DNA from: Parahoeflea halophila
Lineage (GTDB): Bacteria; Pseudomonadota; Alphaproteobacteria; Rhizobiales; Rhizobiaceae
NCBI RefSeq assembly: GCF_900220985.1
Contig: NZ_OCPC01000001.1
Span: 1,280,836-1,344,835 of the forward strand
Direction of reading: 5' to 3'
DNA length: 64,000 nt
How positions within the stretch are numbered: the stretch's first letter is position 1; every line of letters begins with the position of its first letter. Of this stretch, positions 48,489 to 57,566 are shown one piece after another. The notes below the pieces were generated by a model, which worked only from the letters and a program-made list of their open reading frames with translations, did no database searches and had not been told where the DNA came from. Both the position numbers and the translations under genes were made by a program.

Positions 48489-48713
48489 TCAACGAGCGAG
48501 AAGCACGCCGCCGATGCTCAGAACGATAAATGCCAGAATGCTGGTGATCGCGCCGGCGCCGGTGAAGAAATAGATCGCCATGGCAATCAGCAGGGCCGCG
48601 ATGTGGATGGTCCCGTACTTGGCTCCGGCAAGAAACAAGTTGTAGGTTTTTTCGTGCTCGGCGTAATCCATAGCAGCCCCGGTTTCGACAGGACCGTTCA
48701 TCTGTTCAGCCAT
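48489..48713 (-). CDS. aa3-type cytochrome c oxidase subunit IV family protein
   Basis: A 74-residue protein with a hydrophilic N-terminus (about 30 residues, AMDYAEHEKTYNLFLAGAKYG) and one or two hydrophobic helices (IHIAALLIAMAIYFF; ITSILAFIVLSIGGVLL). The MDYxEHEKTYxLFLxxxKYG segment is that of bacterial aa3 oxidase subunit IV (PF07835). The other oxidase genes are not in the window; the gene leads the pnt genes instead. ATG 48713 is chosen because GGGGAG lies seven to eight bases upstream; an earlier ATG (48728) is possible. Confidence 0.82.
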   Translation of the reverse strand: MAEQMNGPVETGAAMDYAEHEKTYNLFLAGAKYGTIHIAALLIAMAIYFFTGAGAITSILAFIVLSIGGVLLAR

Positions 48714-48860
48714 CTGATAGCTCCCCATTTGGCAAATTCATGGACGGATTACACAAACCCCGGCCAATGTGCAATGGACATCGGGTCACAGCACGGTTGA
48801 GGGGCACCGCAGCAAGGAGAAAAGGCACAATCTTTTGGACCGTGCAGAGCTTGGCGAAAC

Positions 48861-49598
48861 TCAGCTCGCTTGCTGCAGCGCGTATCGTGCCGTCGGGCGG
48901 ATGGTCAGCGGTGGCATCAGCAATTCCTGGCGAGGCGCAAACATCAGGCGCCGCTCGCAAAGCTGTGAATTGAAGAAGGGAAAGCGGTCATAGATTTTCT
49001 GCAATTCGACATGTGCGTTTGATGCGTGCAGCTCGATATTGCTGTCGTATTTCTCAAAGTATCTCGGCTCAACGAGCGGATGCGAATTGAAAACCCGCTT
49101 GTAGAACGCCCGGTGGTTCGGCTTGATCACCGAAAGGCAATAATCGGTCTTGAAATAGTCCGTCGCCATCGTCGCGACCCGCAATGTCAGATATGGCAGC
49201 GCCGGATATTCCCGCATGATGTCCGGGTCGGCCGCAAATCTGACCGGATCGATGAAAGTCTGCCCCGCGTCAAGCAGCGGGTTCATGATGTCAGGAAAAT
49301 GCGAGACGGCAACACTGTCCCGCTCAGCCGGGGTCACATGATGAACACGAATGGTGGAGACCAGCTGTTCATCAAAAAAGATCCCCATCACATGGGCATT
49401 GGGTTTGAAATCAAGATCATCGATCAATAGCGAACCGTTCTGCGGCGCCAGCCCGACCATCGTGAACGCCTTGTAGCGGATTCGCGCGACGTCTTCGAGA
49501 TCGTCAGCATTGTCAACGCGGCGGTACTCAATGCTTTCGAGAAAACGCATTACACCTGCACTGAACCCCGAAACTTTAGCTTGGGCAGCGTTGCTCAT
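48861..49598 (-). CDS. FeeM-like N-acyl amino acid synthase / GNAT-fold protein
   Basis: A 245-residue protein of the GNAT superfamily resembling N-acyl amino acid synthases (FeeM) and, more distantly, acyl-homoserine lactone synthases. Visible traits are IRYKAFTMVGLAPQNGS, DFKPNAHVMGIFFDEQLVSTIRVHHVT, QTFIDPVRFAADPDIMREYPALPYLTLRVATMATDYF and the AHL-synthase-like FYKRVFNSHPL. The product would be a long-chain acyl amino acid or similar signal or lipid; the substrate is not predictable. ATG 49598 follows GGAG by 11 bases; a TTG three codons earlier is an alternative. A consensus CtrA box lies 43 bases upstream. Confidence 0.72.
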   Translation of the reverse strand: MSNAAQAKVSGFSAGVMRFLESIEYRRVDNADDLEDVARIRYKAFTMVGLAPQNGSLLIDDLDFKPNAHVMGIFFDEQLVSTIRVHHVTPAERDSVAVSHFPDIMNPLLDAGQTFIDPVRFAADPDIMREYPALPYLTLRVATMATDYFKTDYCLSVIKPNHRAFYKRVFNSHPLVEPRYFEKYDSNIELHASNAHVELQKIYDRFPFFNSQLCERRLMFAPRQELLMPPLTIRPTARYALQQAS

Positions 49599-49640
49599 TG
49601 ATGACAAGTCTCCATCGTGATCGACGAAGAAAGCTTATCG

Positions 49641-49655
49641 TTAAAATTTTCTTAA
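49641..49655 (-). promoter_or_regulatory. Consensus CtrA-binding box
   Basis: On the minus strand the sequence reads TTAA-GAAAATT-TTAAC, exactly the full CtrA site TTAA-N7-TTAAC. It lies 43-57 bases before the ATG of the FeeM-like gene and in its direction, where a CtrA activator or repressor site would act. The surroundings are AT-rich for this genome. Confidence 0.55.
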
Positions 49656-49816
49656 TCAATCTCTACGGGTCATCAGAACCTGTTTAACTACTTATTAGGG
49701 TTAACAGGCCGTGAAATTTGATCGTAAAAACAACGACCCTATAAAAAAGAGCCGGGAAGAATTTGCAATCAGGTTTGGATGAAGAAGGGCCTTGCTACCC
49801 GGGAAATGACGTTACT

Positions 49817-52150
49817 TCAGCTGCCGGAATTGCGTGTCTGGCCTGATTGACCAACGACAGTCAGCCCGCACGGGTTCTGCGACAGCTTGTTTGCCAGCTC
49901 GATGAAGGCGCCATACGGCATGGGCGTGCCGAAAATGTAACCCTGGATGATATCGGCGCAATTGTTGTCGCTGATCATGACCAGCTGATCTTCCGTTTCC
50001 ACGCCCTCGACAACCACTTCAAGCCCAAGCTCACGCGCCAGGTGGACGACACCACGCAGCAGCTTCAGCTTCTTGGGGACCTTCGTCAGGTCCCTGACGA
50101 AGGAGCGGTCGATCTTGACCTTGTTGAGCGGCAGCATGTCGAGGTAGCTAAGGCTTGAATAACCCGTACCGAAATCGTCGATGGCAATGGACATGCCCAT
50201 CGACCTCAGTTCCGTAAGGATCTCACGGGCGGTCTTCAGGTCATTCATCAGGCCGCTTTCGGTTATCTCAAGCTGGAGCCGTCCGGGCGCCAGGTTGGAC
50301 CGGTCAAGCGCGTCGGCAATCACCGAGACAATCGCCCGGTCATTGAGATCATGCGCAGATAGATTGACCGAGACTTGCAGGTCGTCGGGCCAGTTCCTTG
50401 CATCCTGAACGGCGCGCTCGATCACACAGCACGTCAGTTCGCTGATAATTCCCATTTCCTCTGCGAGCGGGATGTAGACCGCCGGCGAGACCGGACCAAG
50501 CTCCGGATGGATCCAGCGCGAGAGGGCTTCTGCACCAACGATGCGGGTACCCTGCGGGTTGAACATCGGCTGGTAGAACAGATCCATCGAGTGGGTGCGG
50601 ATGGCTTCACGCAGCGCGGCCTTCATGCTCTGCCGTTCCGTATACCGCTGGTCCATGGAGGCTTCGAACAGGGTCCAGCGGTTCTTGTCGCGCCGCTTGG
50701 CCTCGTAAAGCGCCAAGTCCGCCTGGATGTGCATCTCTTCGAGCTGCAAGTCCGCGGCTTTCGACATCACGACACCGCCCGACAGGCTGACGAACAGCTT
50801 GTGGCCATCAATGATGTAAGTGCCACGCAGCGTGTCTATCAGGTGATCCATGGTGGCGTGAAGATCTTCGACGTCTCCCACATTCGGAAGGAACAAGACG
50901 AACTCGTCGCCACCGAAGCGTGACACGACGAACTTCTGGCGCGAAAGTGATCCAAGCCTGTTGGCGATCGCGCACAGCAGCTTGTCACCGTTGACGTGGC
51001 CCATGCTGTCATTGACGTGCTTGAAATCATCTAGGTCGAGAACCGCAAGCGCCATGTTCTGGTCAGGTTGCGCACTCGCTATCTTGAGACCCACGACCTC
51101 CTTGAACCACGACCGGTTGGGCAGGTTGGTCAGGTTGTCATAGCGCGCCATGTGCAGGATGCGCTTTTCCGACTGGATTCGTTCCGACACATCTTCAAAT
51201 ATCAGAACCACACCCTTTTCACCGCGGTACCGTGCACTGAATTCGAGCCAGCTGTTCTTGTCAAAACGAACCAGCGCCCGGTCATCGCGGCCGCTGACCA
51301 AGCTATCAAGATGCTCGCTGATCTGCGCAAAGTTTTCCTTCGCGATAACCCCGTTCCGGGTACCAAGCCGCAGCGCCGCCTTGAGGGCGCGGCCGGTCAG
51401 ATCAGTGTTGCGGTCGACGCTGAAGAATTCCCGCGCCTTCCGGTTGGCAACCTCGATCCGCCCTTCTCCATCCAGCATGAACAGACCATGCGACATATTG
51501 TTGAGCGCGGTATCGAATCGCTCAGCGAGCTCCGAGGTCTTCCGCTCAGCCGTCACCGAGTTGAACAGGAAATCCCGAACGCCGTTCGCCAATGATCGCG
51601 TGGTCAGGAACAACGGCAACAGAAGCACCGCCAGAACCATCATGAAGGGATCACGCGCCATCATAAAGCCGGCCATCATCGGCAGGCATGCGGCGAGAAT
51701 GATCATGTCCACATTGAGCTTGGAACCGAAATTGCGCCCGACCACGGAAATCATTGTCGCGATCGTCACGGATATCGCCGCCAGGACGGCAAAGGCATCC
51801 TGCGCCATAACCAGCGCATGGCCGCAGACGGTTCCGAGCAGAAACGCCGCCACCAGGGAACCGGCGACATAGCGCTTCTCCCAGTGCAAGGTATCTGCAA
51901 GCGTGAAGGCGGATTTCTCCAGCCTGTCAAAGGCCAGCATGTCCAGGGTCCGCAAAGCCCAGGTCGCAAAAAGTGCAACGCCTGCATAGAGATAGAAGGG
52001 GTCATCAATTCGCAGATAGATTGCCAAAGTCGTCACAAGATGCGCCACCATGCCGGCAGCCAATGTGCCCCGCTTGTTGTAAAGCGAGGCTACAAAGGAC
52101 AAACGTACTTCGTCTGCGAATGATGTGCTGACTGCGGATGGCATGAACAC
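49817..52150 (-). CDS. Membrane-bound PAS-GGDEF-EAL protein (cyclic di-GMP turnover)
   Basis: A 777-residue protein. The first about 200 residues hold five or six hydrophobic helices in a MASE-like sensor. A PAS-like domain covers about 215-330 (FDTALNNMSHGLFMLDGEGRIEVANRKAREFF). The GGDEF domain (about 335-500) has an intact FGGDEF site. The EAL domain (about 510-760) has an intact GAEALSRW, IAIDDFGTGYSSLSYL, KIDRSFV and VVVEGVET. Both synthesis and hydrolysis of cyclic di-GMP are therefore possible. It is monocistronic, upstream of the FeeM-like gene on the same strand with a 218-base gap. Confidence 0.92.
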   Translation of the reverse strand: MFMPSAVSTSFADEVRLSFVASLYNKRGTLAAGMVAHLVTTLAIYLRIDDPFYLYAGVALFATWALRTLDMLAFDRLEKSAFTLADTLHWEKRYVAGSLVAAFLLGTVCGHALVMAQDAFAVLAAISVTIATMISVVGRNFGSKLNVDMIILAACLPMMAGFMMARDPFMMVLAVLLLPLFLTTRSLANGVRDFLFNSVTAERKTSELAERFDTALNNMSHGLFMLDGEGRIEVANRKAREFFSVDRNTDLTGRALKAALRLGTRNGVIAKENFAQISEHLDSLVSGRDDRALVRFDKNSWLEFSARYRGEKGVVLIFEDVSERIQSEKRILHMARYDNLTNLPNRSWFKEVVGLKIASAQPDQNMALAVLDLDDFKHVNDSMGHVNGDKLLCAIANRLGSLSRQKFVVSRFGGDEFVLFLPNVGDVEDLHATMDHLIDTLRGTYIIDGHKLFVSLSGGVVMSKAADLQLEEMHIQADLALYEAKRRDKNRWTLFEASMDQRYTERQSMKAALREAIRTHSMDLFYQPMFNPQGTRIVGAEALSRWIHPELGPVSPAVYIPLAEEMGIISELTCCVIERAVQDARNWPDDLQVSVNLSAHDLNDRAIVSVIADALDRSNLAPGRLQLEITESGLMNDLKTAREILTELRSMGMSIAIDDFGTGYSSLSYLDMLPLNKVKIDRSFVRDLTKVPKKLKLLRGVVHLARELGLEVVVEGVETEDQLVMISDNNCADIIQGYIFGTPMPYGAFIELANKLSQNPCGLTVVGQSGQTRNSGS

Positions 52151-52303
52151 TTAATCCCTGAATCTGTGCAGGTAAGCTACCAGACGGAGATTAAGAACAC
52201 ATTTATCCAAGTCAGGATTTGAGCCGAAGTCCCAACGAACTACCGATTCAAAGATCGTGGTTAACAATTCGGCAATCAGCAATTGCCAGGCAAGCAGACA
52301 GAA

Positions 52304-55300
52304 TCATTCGGCGGCAACAGACTGAACAGCTGGCACACCCGTCAGAATTGAATGCTTCTCTGCTTCCTTCTGCGGACAGACTTCTTCGTAGTTTCTCTTC
52401 TTCACGTGACCGTACCCTTTCACTTTTGCGGGATAGGAGAGAAACTCAGCCACCTGGGCGGCATTGTCTCTTCTGAGCACGCCAGTCATCTGGTCGATTT
52501 CGTCAATAAAGTCCGCCAGGATCCGGCGCTCCAAGCGCCGCTCCGCACTGTAGCCGAAAACGTCCAGTGCCGTACCGCGTATCACCTTGAGTGCGGCCAG
52601 CACCGGAAACACTGCGGCCAATCCGTGGCCAAATGTCGTCTTTGCGGGATGACCCTTGCTGTCCTTCCGCCCCAAGACTGGCGGCGCCATGTGGTACTCG
52701 AGCCTGTCATAGCTTTCGAACTGCTTGCCGAGCTGCCGCTTAAAGCTGCCGTCGCTGTATAGGCGCGCCACCTCGTATTCATCCTTGATTGCCATCAGTT
52801 TGAAAAGCGATCGCGCAGCGGCTTCGGACACCGGGCCTGTTCTGCCCGTTGCCCGCTCTTCGGCTTCGACCAGCGGCTGCAGAGTGGCACGGTACTGCGC
52901 GGCCCACGCCTTGTTCTGGTAGTCCTCCAGGAACTCGGCGCGGCGCCCGATAATGTCTGCCACTGTTTCTTCCGCTGTTGAGTCTGACTCGGCCCGCTGG
53001 TCAGACATTAGCGCCTCAACAGACTTCGGATCATGGGCCGCCTTTCGACCCCAGCGAAACGCTTCGATGTTCATTTTCACCGACTGGCCATTGAGCCGGA
53101 TGGCCTCCTCGACCGAAGCCGGCGAAAGCGGCAAGGCACCCTTCTGAGACGCCATGCCAAGCATGAACATGTTGGCGGCAATCGCATTGCCGAACAGCCG
53201 CGTGGCGGCCATCGTGGCATTGAAGAAGCTGGTTTTCTCAGCGCCTGCGGCTTTGACAATCGCGCGCTTCAACCGCTCGGTCGGCAAGGAAAAATCAGCA
53301 TTACGGGTAAAATCGCCGGGCATCACTTCGCTGGTATTGACCAGGAATGAAGTCTCACCTTCACGAACCGACGTCAGCACCTTGCGGGATCCCGAAACCA
53401 CCAGGTCGCAGCCCAGGATCAGATCGGCCTTGCCGGCCGAAATCCGGATGGCCTGGATCTCTGCCGGTGTGCGCGCAATCCGCACATGCGAAAACACCGC
53501 CCCGCCTTTCTGTGCCAGGCCGGCCATGTCGATCATGCCGCAGCCTTTGCCCTCGATATGTGCCGCCATTCCGAGTATGGCGCCGATGGTGACAACGCCG
53601 GTGCCGCCGACACCGTCAATGATCGATGCCCATCCATGCTCGAGGGAGGCGATTTGCGGTTCCGGCAATCCCTCCAGCGGATCCAGCGCCGACCTCAACG
53701 CCGACGTGTCCGCCTTGCGGACGCGTGCCCCGTGCACGGTCACAAAAGACGGACAGAATCCGTCGGTGCAGGAAAAGTCCTTGTTGCAGCTGGACTGATC
53801 GATCTTGCGTTTGCGGCCGAATTCGGTTTCGACCGGCTGGATCGAGACACAATTCGACTTGACGCCGCAATCTCCGCAGCCCTCGCAAACCAGTTCATTG
53901 ATGATGACCCTCTTGTCCGGGTCCGGAAAGGTACCGCGCTTGCGGCGCCGGCGCTTCTCGGCGGCACAGGTCTGATCGTAGATCAGCACAGTCACGCCGG
54001 GAATGTCGCGCAGTTCGCGCTGCACGGCGTCCATTTCCGAACGGTGATGAACACTCATCATCGACGGCCAGGCTGTCCCCGCCGGGTATCTGTCCGGCTC
54101 GTCACTGACCAGGGCAATCCGCGCCACGCCTTCCGCACGCACTTGTCGCGCAATTGCGTCCACCGTCAGGCCACCCTCATGGGTCTGGCCGCCTGTCATC
54201 GCAACGGCATCATTGTAGAGGATCTTGTAGGTGATGTTGGCGCCGGAAGCGATGGCGAAGCGCAAGGCCAGCACGCCCGAATGATTGTAAGTGCCGTCGC
54301 CGAGATTCTGGAAAATGTGCTTTCGGTTGCTGAACGGCGCCTGACCGATCCATTGCGCGCCCTCGCCTCCCATCTGCGTGAAACCGGAGGTGTCGCGGTC
54401 CATCCACAGAGACATGAAGTGACAACCGATCCCTGCAGCAGCCACTGATCCCTCGGGAACCTTTGTCGAGGAATTGTGCGGGCATCCGGAGCAGAAATAG
54501 GGCGTCCGCGACGCCACGTCCGATACGCTCGCAAGCATGCTCTGGAACTGGCGGATGCGCTTGACCCTGGCGTCGATGTCTTCCGAATACCCAACGACCT
54601 TGAGCACACGCTCACCGACCGCAACGGCAATATCGTTGGGATCGAGCGCACCCTTGACCGGAAACAGCCACTCGCCGCGTTCGTCGCGCTTGCCGACAAC
54701 CATGGGCTGGCGGGCCGTTCCATAGAGCGCTTCGCGCAGCTGGCTCTCGAGCAACGAGCGCTTTTCCTCGACCACGATGACCATATCCAGGCCCTCGACG
54801 AACTCGGTCATGTCGGCCAGATCGAACGGCCACGGGCAGGCGACCTTGTAAAGCCGGACCCCGATCTGGTTGGCGCGTGCTTCGTCGATTCCCAGGTCAT
54901 CCAGCGCCTGGCGCACGTCGAGATAGTTCTTGCCTACCGTCAGAATACCGATTCTGGCGTTGGCGCCGCCCGAATAGACAATCCGGTTGAGGCCATTGGC
55001 CCGGATATAGGCGCTGGCGGCATCGCGCTTGAATTCGTGCAGACGCATTTCCTGGCCGAGGAAATCCAGGTCGTTGGCGCGGATGTTGAGGCCCCCGGGC
55101 GGCATGGTGAAGTCCGGGAGTATGATCTTGAGCCGGTCCAGCCCGGCCTCCACCGATGCCGTCGATTCCACGTTGTCCTTGACGCATTTGAGCGCCGCCC
55201 AGGTTCCCGCGAAGCGAGACATCGCAAACCCGTGCAGGCCATAGTCGATCATCTCCTGCACGCCGGCCGGGTTGAGGATCGGAATCATGGTGTCAACGAA

Positions 55301-55786
55301 ATTGAACTCGGTCTGGTGCGCGTTGGTTGAGCTTTCGGCAGTGTGGTCGTCGCCCATCAGCGCCAGCACGCCGCCATGCTTGGACGAGCCGGCCAGGTTG
55401 GCGTGACGAAACACATCACCGGAACGGTCCACGCCTGGCCCCTTGCCGTACCAGAGCGAGAAGACGCCATCATATTTGCCGGTTCCGTCCAGGCCCGTTT
55501 GCTGCGTTCCCCAGCAGGCTGTCGCCGCAAGCTCTTCGTTCAGCCCGGGCTGAAACACGATGTTGTGCTTGTTCAACGAGCGTTGGGCGCGCATGATCTG
55601 CTGATCCAGGCCCCCGAGTGGTGAGCCGCGATACCCGGAAACGAAGCCCGCCGTGTTCAGACCTGCTAGACGGTCCCGCTCATGCTGCATCATCATGAGC
55701 CGGACGACAGCTTGCGATCCGGTCACGAAGATCCTGTTCTTGCTCAGGTCGTATTTGTCGTCGAGCGAAACATCATGCAGTGTCAT
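52304..55786 (-). CDS. Indolepyruvate ferredoxin oxidoreductase (fused alpha-beta)
   Basis: A 1160-residue single-chain 2-ketoacid:ferredoxin oxidoreductase, which decarboxylates aryl- or branched-chain ketoacids to acyl-CoA using TPP. The N-terminus has the pyrimidine-binding FVSGYRGSPLGGLDQQI; the TPP-binding half has CSGCPHNSSTKVPEGSVAAAGIGCHFM; iron-sulfur cysteines are in CEGCGDCGVKSNC and CNKDFSCTDGFC; the gamma-type domain begins GVGGTGVVTIGAILGMAAH. Length and order match the iorAB fusion of proteobacteria. It is not linked to other genes; a role in aromatic amino-acid breakdown is inferred. Confidence 0.93.
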   Translation of the reverse strand: MTLHDVSLDDKYDLSKNRIFVTGSQAVVRLMMMQHERDRLAGLNTAGFVSGYRGSPLGGLDQQIMRAQRSLNKHNIVFQPGLNEELAATACWGTQQTGLDGTGKYDGVFSLWYGKGPGVDRSGDVFRHANLAGSSKHGGVLALMGDDHTAESSTNAHQTEFNFVDTMIPILNPAGVQEMIDYGLHGFAMSRFAGTWAALKCVKDNVESTASVEAGLDRLKIILPDFTMPPGGLNIRANDLDFLGQEMRLHEFKRDAASAYIRANGLNRIVYSGGANARIGILTVGKNYLDVRQALDDLGIDEARANQIGVRLYKVACPWPFDLADMTEFVEGLDMVIVVEEKRSLLESQLREALYGTARQPMVVGKRDERGEWLFPVKGALDPNDIAVAVGERVLKVVGYSEDIDARVKRIRQFQSMLASVSDVASRTPYFCSGCPHNSSTKVPEGSVAAAGIGCHFMSLWMDRDTSGFTQMGGEGAQWIGQAPFSNRKHIFQNLGDGTYNHSGVLALRFAIASGANITYKILYNDAVAMTGGQTHEGGLTVDAIARQVRAEGVARIALVSDEPDRYPAGTAWPSMMSVHHRSEMDAVQRELRDIPGVTVLIYDQTCAAEKRRRRKRGTFPDPDKRVIINELVCEGCGDCGVKSNCVSIQPVETEFGRKRKIDQSSCNKDFSCTDGFCPSFVTVHGARVRKADTSALRSALDPLEGLPEPQIASLEHGWASIIDGVGGTGVVTIGAILGMAAHIEGKGCGMIDMAGLAQKGGAVFSHVRIARTPAEIQAIRISAGKADLILGCDLVVSGSRKVLTSVREGETSFLVNTSEVMPGDFTRNADFSLPTERLKRAIVKAAGAEKTSFFNATMAATRLFGNAIAANMFMLGMASQKGALPLSPASVEEAIRLNGQSVKMNIEAFRWGRKAAHDPKSVEALMSDQRAESDSTAEETVADIIGRRAEFLEDYQNKAWAAQYRATLQPLVEAEERATGRTGPVSEAAARSLFKLMAIKDEYEVARLYSDGSFKRQLGKQFESYDRLEYHMAPPVLGRKDSKGHPAKTTFGHGLAAVFPVLAALKVIRGTALDVFGYSAERRLERRILADFIDEIDQMTGVLRRDNAAQVAEFLSYPAKVKGYGHVKKRNYEEVCPQKEAEKHSILTGVPAVQSVAAE

Positions 55787-55981
55787 TTACAGTCTCCTCA
55801 AACTGTTCCGGCTGATCGCGGAGCCGCTCCCAAACCCCGCCATGGACGGCCGACTGATACTTGAGCCAGACGGCGCAGTGGTCAATCGAATTCATCAGCC
55901 ACACCTGACTGCGCAATCAGATGCTTGGCTCGTGGCTGCAAACGAAACTATCTGTCGCCAGCCGCCGAATTGCCGAAAATT

Positions 55982-56752
55982 TCATCGGCCAATGGAATGG
56001 CCGCCGTCGATGTAAAGCGAGCTTCCGGTCATGAAAGCGCCGGCTTTGGACGCCAGCAGCAGGACCGCGCCGTCTAGATCATGAACGTCCCCGAGCCGCC
56101 CCATTGGGTTCTGACCGGCCATCACCCCGGCCCCGGGGCCTTTCAGGAACGGTGCGGTCAGATCAGTCTTGAACCAACCGGGCCGGATTTCATTGACCCT
56201 TATCCCGTGCTTGGCCCACTCCAGCGCCAGACTGCGTGTAATCTGGCTGACCGCCGCCTTCGAGGCACTATAGGCCGAGACCTGACGCATCGGAATATCC
56301 GACAGCACGCTGGATACATTGATAATCGATCCGCCGCGACTGTCACGGATCAACCGGCGGGCGGTCTCCTGCGCGACCATGTAGACACCATCGACATTGA
56401 CAGACATCACCTCGCGAAGCCTGTCCCGAGTGAGCTGGGTTGCTTTGTCTCGATGAGCCACACCTGCGTTGTTGACCAGTACACTGACCGGCCCGAGCTT
56501 CGCCTCGACCTGGTCGAAAGCCACGGAAATCGAGCTGTCGCTACGCACGTCGAGATCGACGCAGACCGCCTCCCCTCCAGCCGCTGCGATCTTGTCGACC
56601 GCGGCCTCCAGGCTCGCCGGGTCGTTGCCGGCAAGTGCAATCCTTGCCCCGTTGAGAGCCAGCGCCTGCGCCATCGCGAGGCCGAGCCCGGTGCCGCCGC
56701 CCGTCACGAGCACAATCTCGTCTGAAACGTCGAACAACTCGCTCCTGTGCAC
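55982..56752 (-). CDS. SDR-family NAD(P)-dependent oxidoreductase
   Basis: A 256-residue classical short-chain dehydrogenase. Cofactor motif VLVTGGGTGLGLAMAQAL, structural motif VLVNNAGVAHR, catalytic serine in INVSSVLSD, and YSASKAAV with the catalytic Tyr and Lys. The ending ITGSSLYIDGGHS-like (FMTGSSLYIDGGHS) is usual for 3-oxoacyl-ACP-reductase/gluconate-5-dehydrogenase relatives. I chose GTG 56752 because AAGGGGG lies five bases upstream; the frame runs on to 56905 but that extension has no family similarity. It is divergent from the TRAP genes and may act on the transported substrate. Confidence 0.87.
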   Translation of the reverse strand: MHRSELFDVSDEIVLVTGGGTGLGLAMAQALALNGARIALAGNDPASLEAAVDKIAAAGGEAVCVDLDVRSDSSISVAFDQVEAKLGPVSVLVNNAGVAHRDKATQLTRDRLREVMSVNVDGVYMVAQETARRLIRDSRGGSIINVSSVLSDIPMRQVSAYSASKAAVSQITRSLALEWAKHGIRVNEIRPGWFKTDLTAPFLKGPGAGVMAGQNPMGRLGDVHDLDGAVLLLASKAGAFMTGSSLYIDGGHSIGR

Positions 56753-56981
56753 CACTGCCCCCTTTTTCCTGTCCGCAACAAACGGTATAGCCCCACTTAC
56801 CGGCCGGCGCCACAGGTGGTCGTGAGGTAACTGGTCAAAAAAATGCACCACTCGTTGCATTGTATGTGTCTTTCCTGATATGGGCTGGAGCAACACCATG
56901 CACATGCTATGGATGGTGAAAAAGGGAACAATGGTTGATCACGCTCCTTTGCAACGGAGGTGAAGAGACCAGGAGGGCAAT

Positions 56982-57566
56982 ATGGGAAGTCTATTGGCAT
57001 TGAGCCGGGTCATTGACCGGGTCAATGAGTTCATCGGGCGTAACGTGTCCTGGCTTGTGCTGGCGGCCGTACTGATTAGCGCCGGAAACGCAACCATCCG
57101 CAAGATGTTCGACATGTCGTCGAATGCCTGGCTCGAAGTTCAGTGGTATCTGTTCGGTGCGGTCTTTATGCTCGCCGCAGGCTATACCTTGCGTAAGAAC
57201 GAGCATGTCCGCATTGACGTCGTCGCCGGCAATCTTTCAAAGCGCACCCGTGACTGGATCGACCTGTTTGGCCATGTCATGTTCCTGCTCCCCTTCTGCC
57301 TGATGATGACCTACCTCGCCTGGCCGTTCTTCTGGCGCTCGTTTGAGTCCGGGGAAATGTCCAGCAACGCCGGGGGCTTGATCATCTGGCCGGCAAAGGC
57401 AAGCATCCTTGTGGGCTTCATCTTGCTGACGGCACAGGCCATTTCCGAAATCATCAAGCGCACCGCCATCATCCGGGGCGTCATGGAAGAAGAAGTCGGA
57501 CACGATCACTCGATGCCGCCGCAGGTCGAAGCTGCAGCCGATATGAAGGGCCGCCCCGATGCTTGA
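56982..57566 (+). CDS. dctQ: TRAP transporter small permease
   Basis: A 194-residue DctQ subunit with four hydrophobic helices (VSWLVLAAVLISAGNATIRKMF; VQWYLFGAVFMLAAGYTL; FGHVMFLLPFCLMMTYLAWPFFW; ILVGFILLTAQAISEIIKR) and the conserved KNEHVRIDVV loop. It partners the large permease in sodium-driven uptake of organic acids. The family group is that of mannitol/chloroaromatic or 2-oxoacid TRAP systems. It overlaps dctM by eight bases. Confidence 0.92.
   Translation: MGSLLALSRVIDRVNEFIGRNVSWLVLAAVLISAGNATIRKMFDMSSNAWLEVQWYLFGAVFMLAAGYTLRKNEHVRIDVVAGNLSKRTRDWIDLFGHVMFLLPFCLMMTYLAWPFFWRSFESGEMSSNAGGLIIWPAKASILVGFILLTAQAISEIIKRTAIIRGVMEEEVGHDHSMPPQVEAAADMKGRPDA

Noticed and set aside
49679-49708. 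Imperfect inverted repeat CCTGTTTAAC / GTTAACAGG as terminator of the GGDEF-EAL gene
   Set aside because: The arms differ by one base and no T-run follows, so it was not listed as a feature.
56753-56905. N-terminal extension of the SDR
   Set aside because: Classical SDRs begin just before the cofactor motif; the GTG at 56752 has a purine-rich ribosome site.
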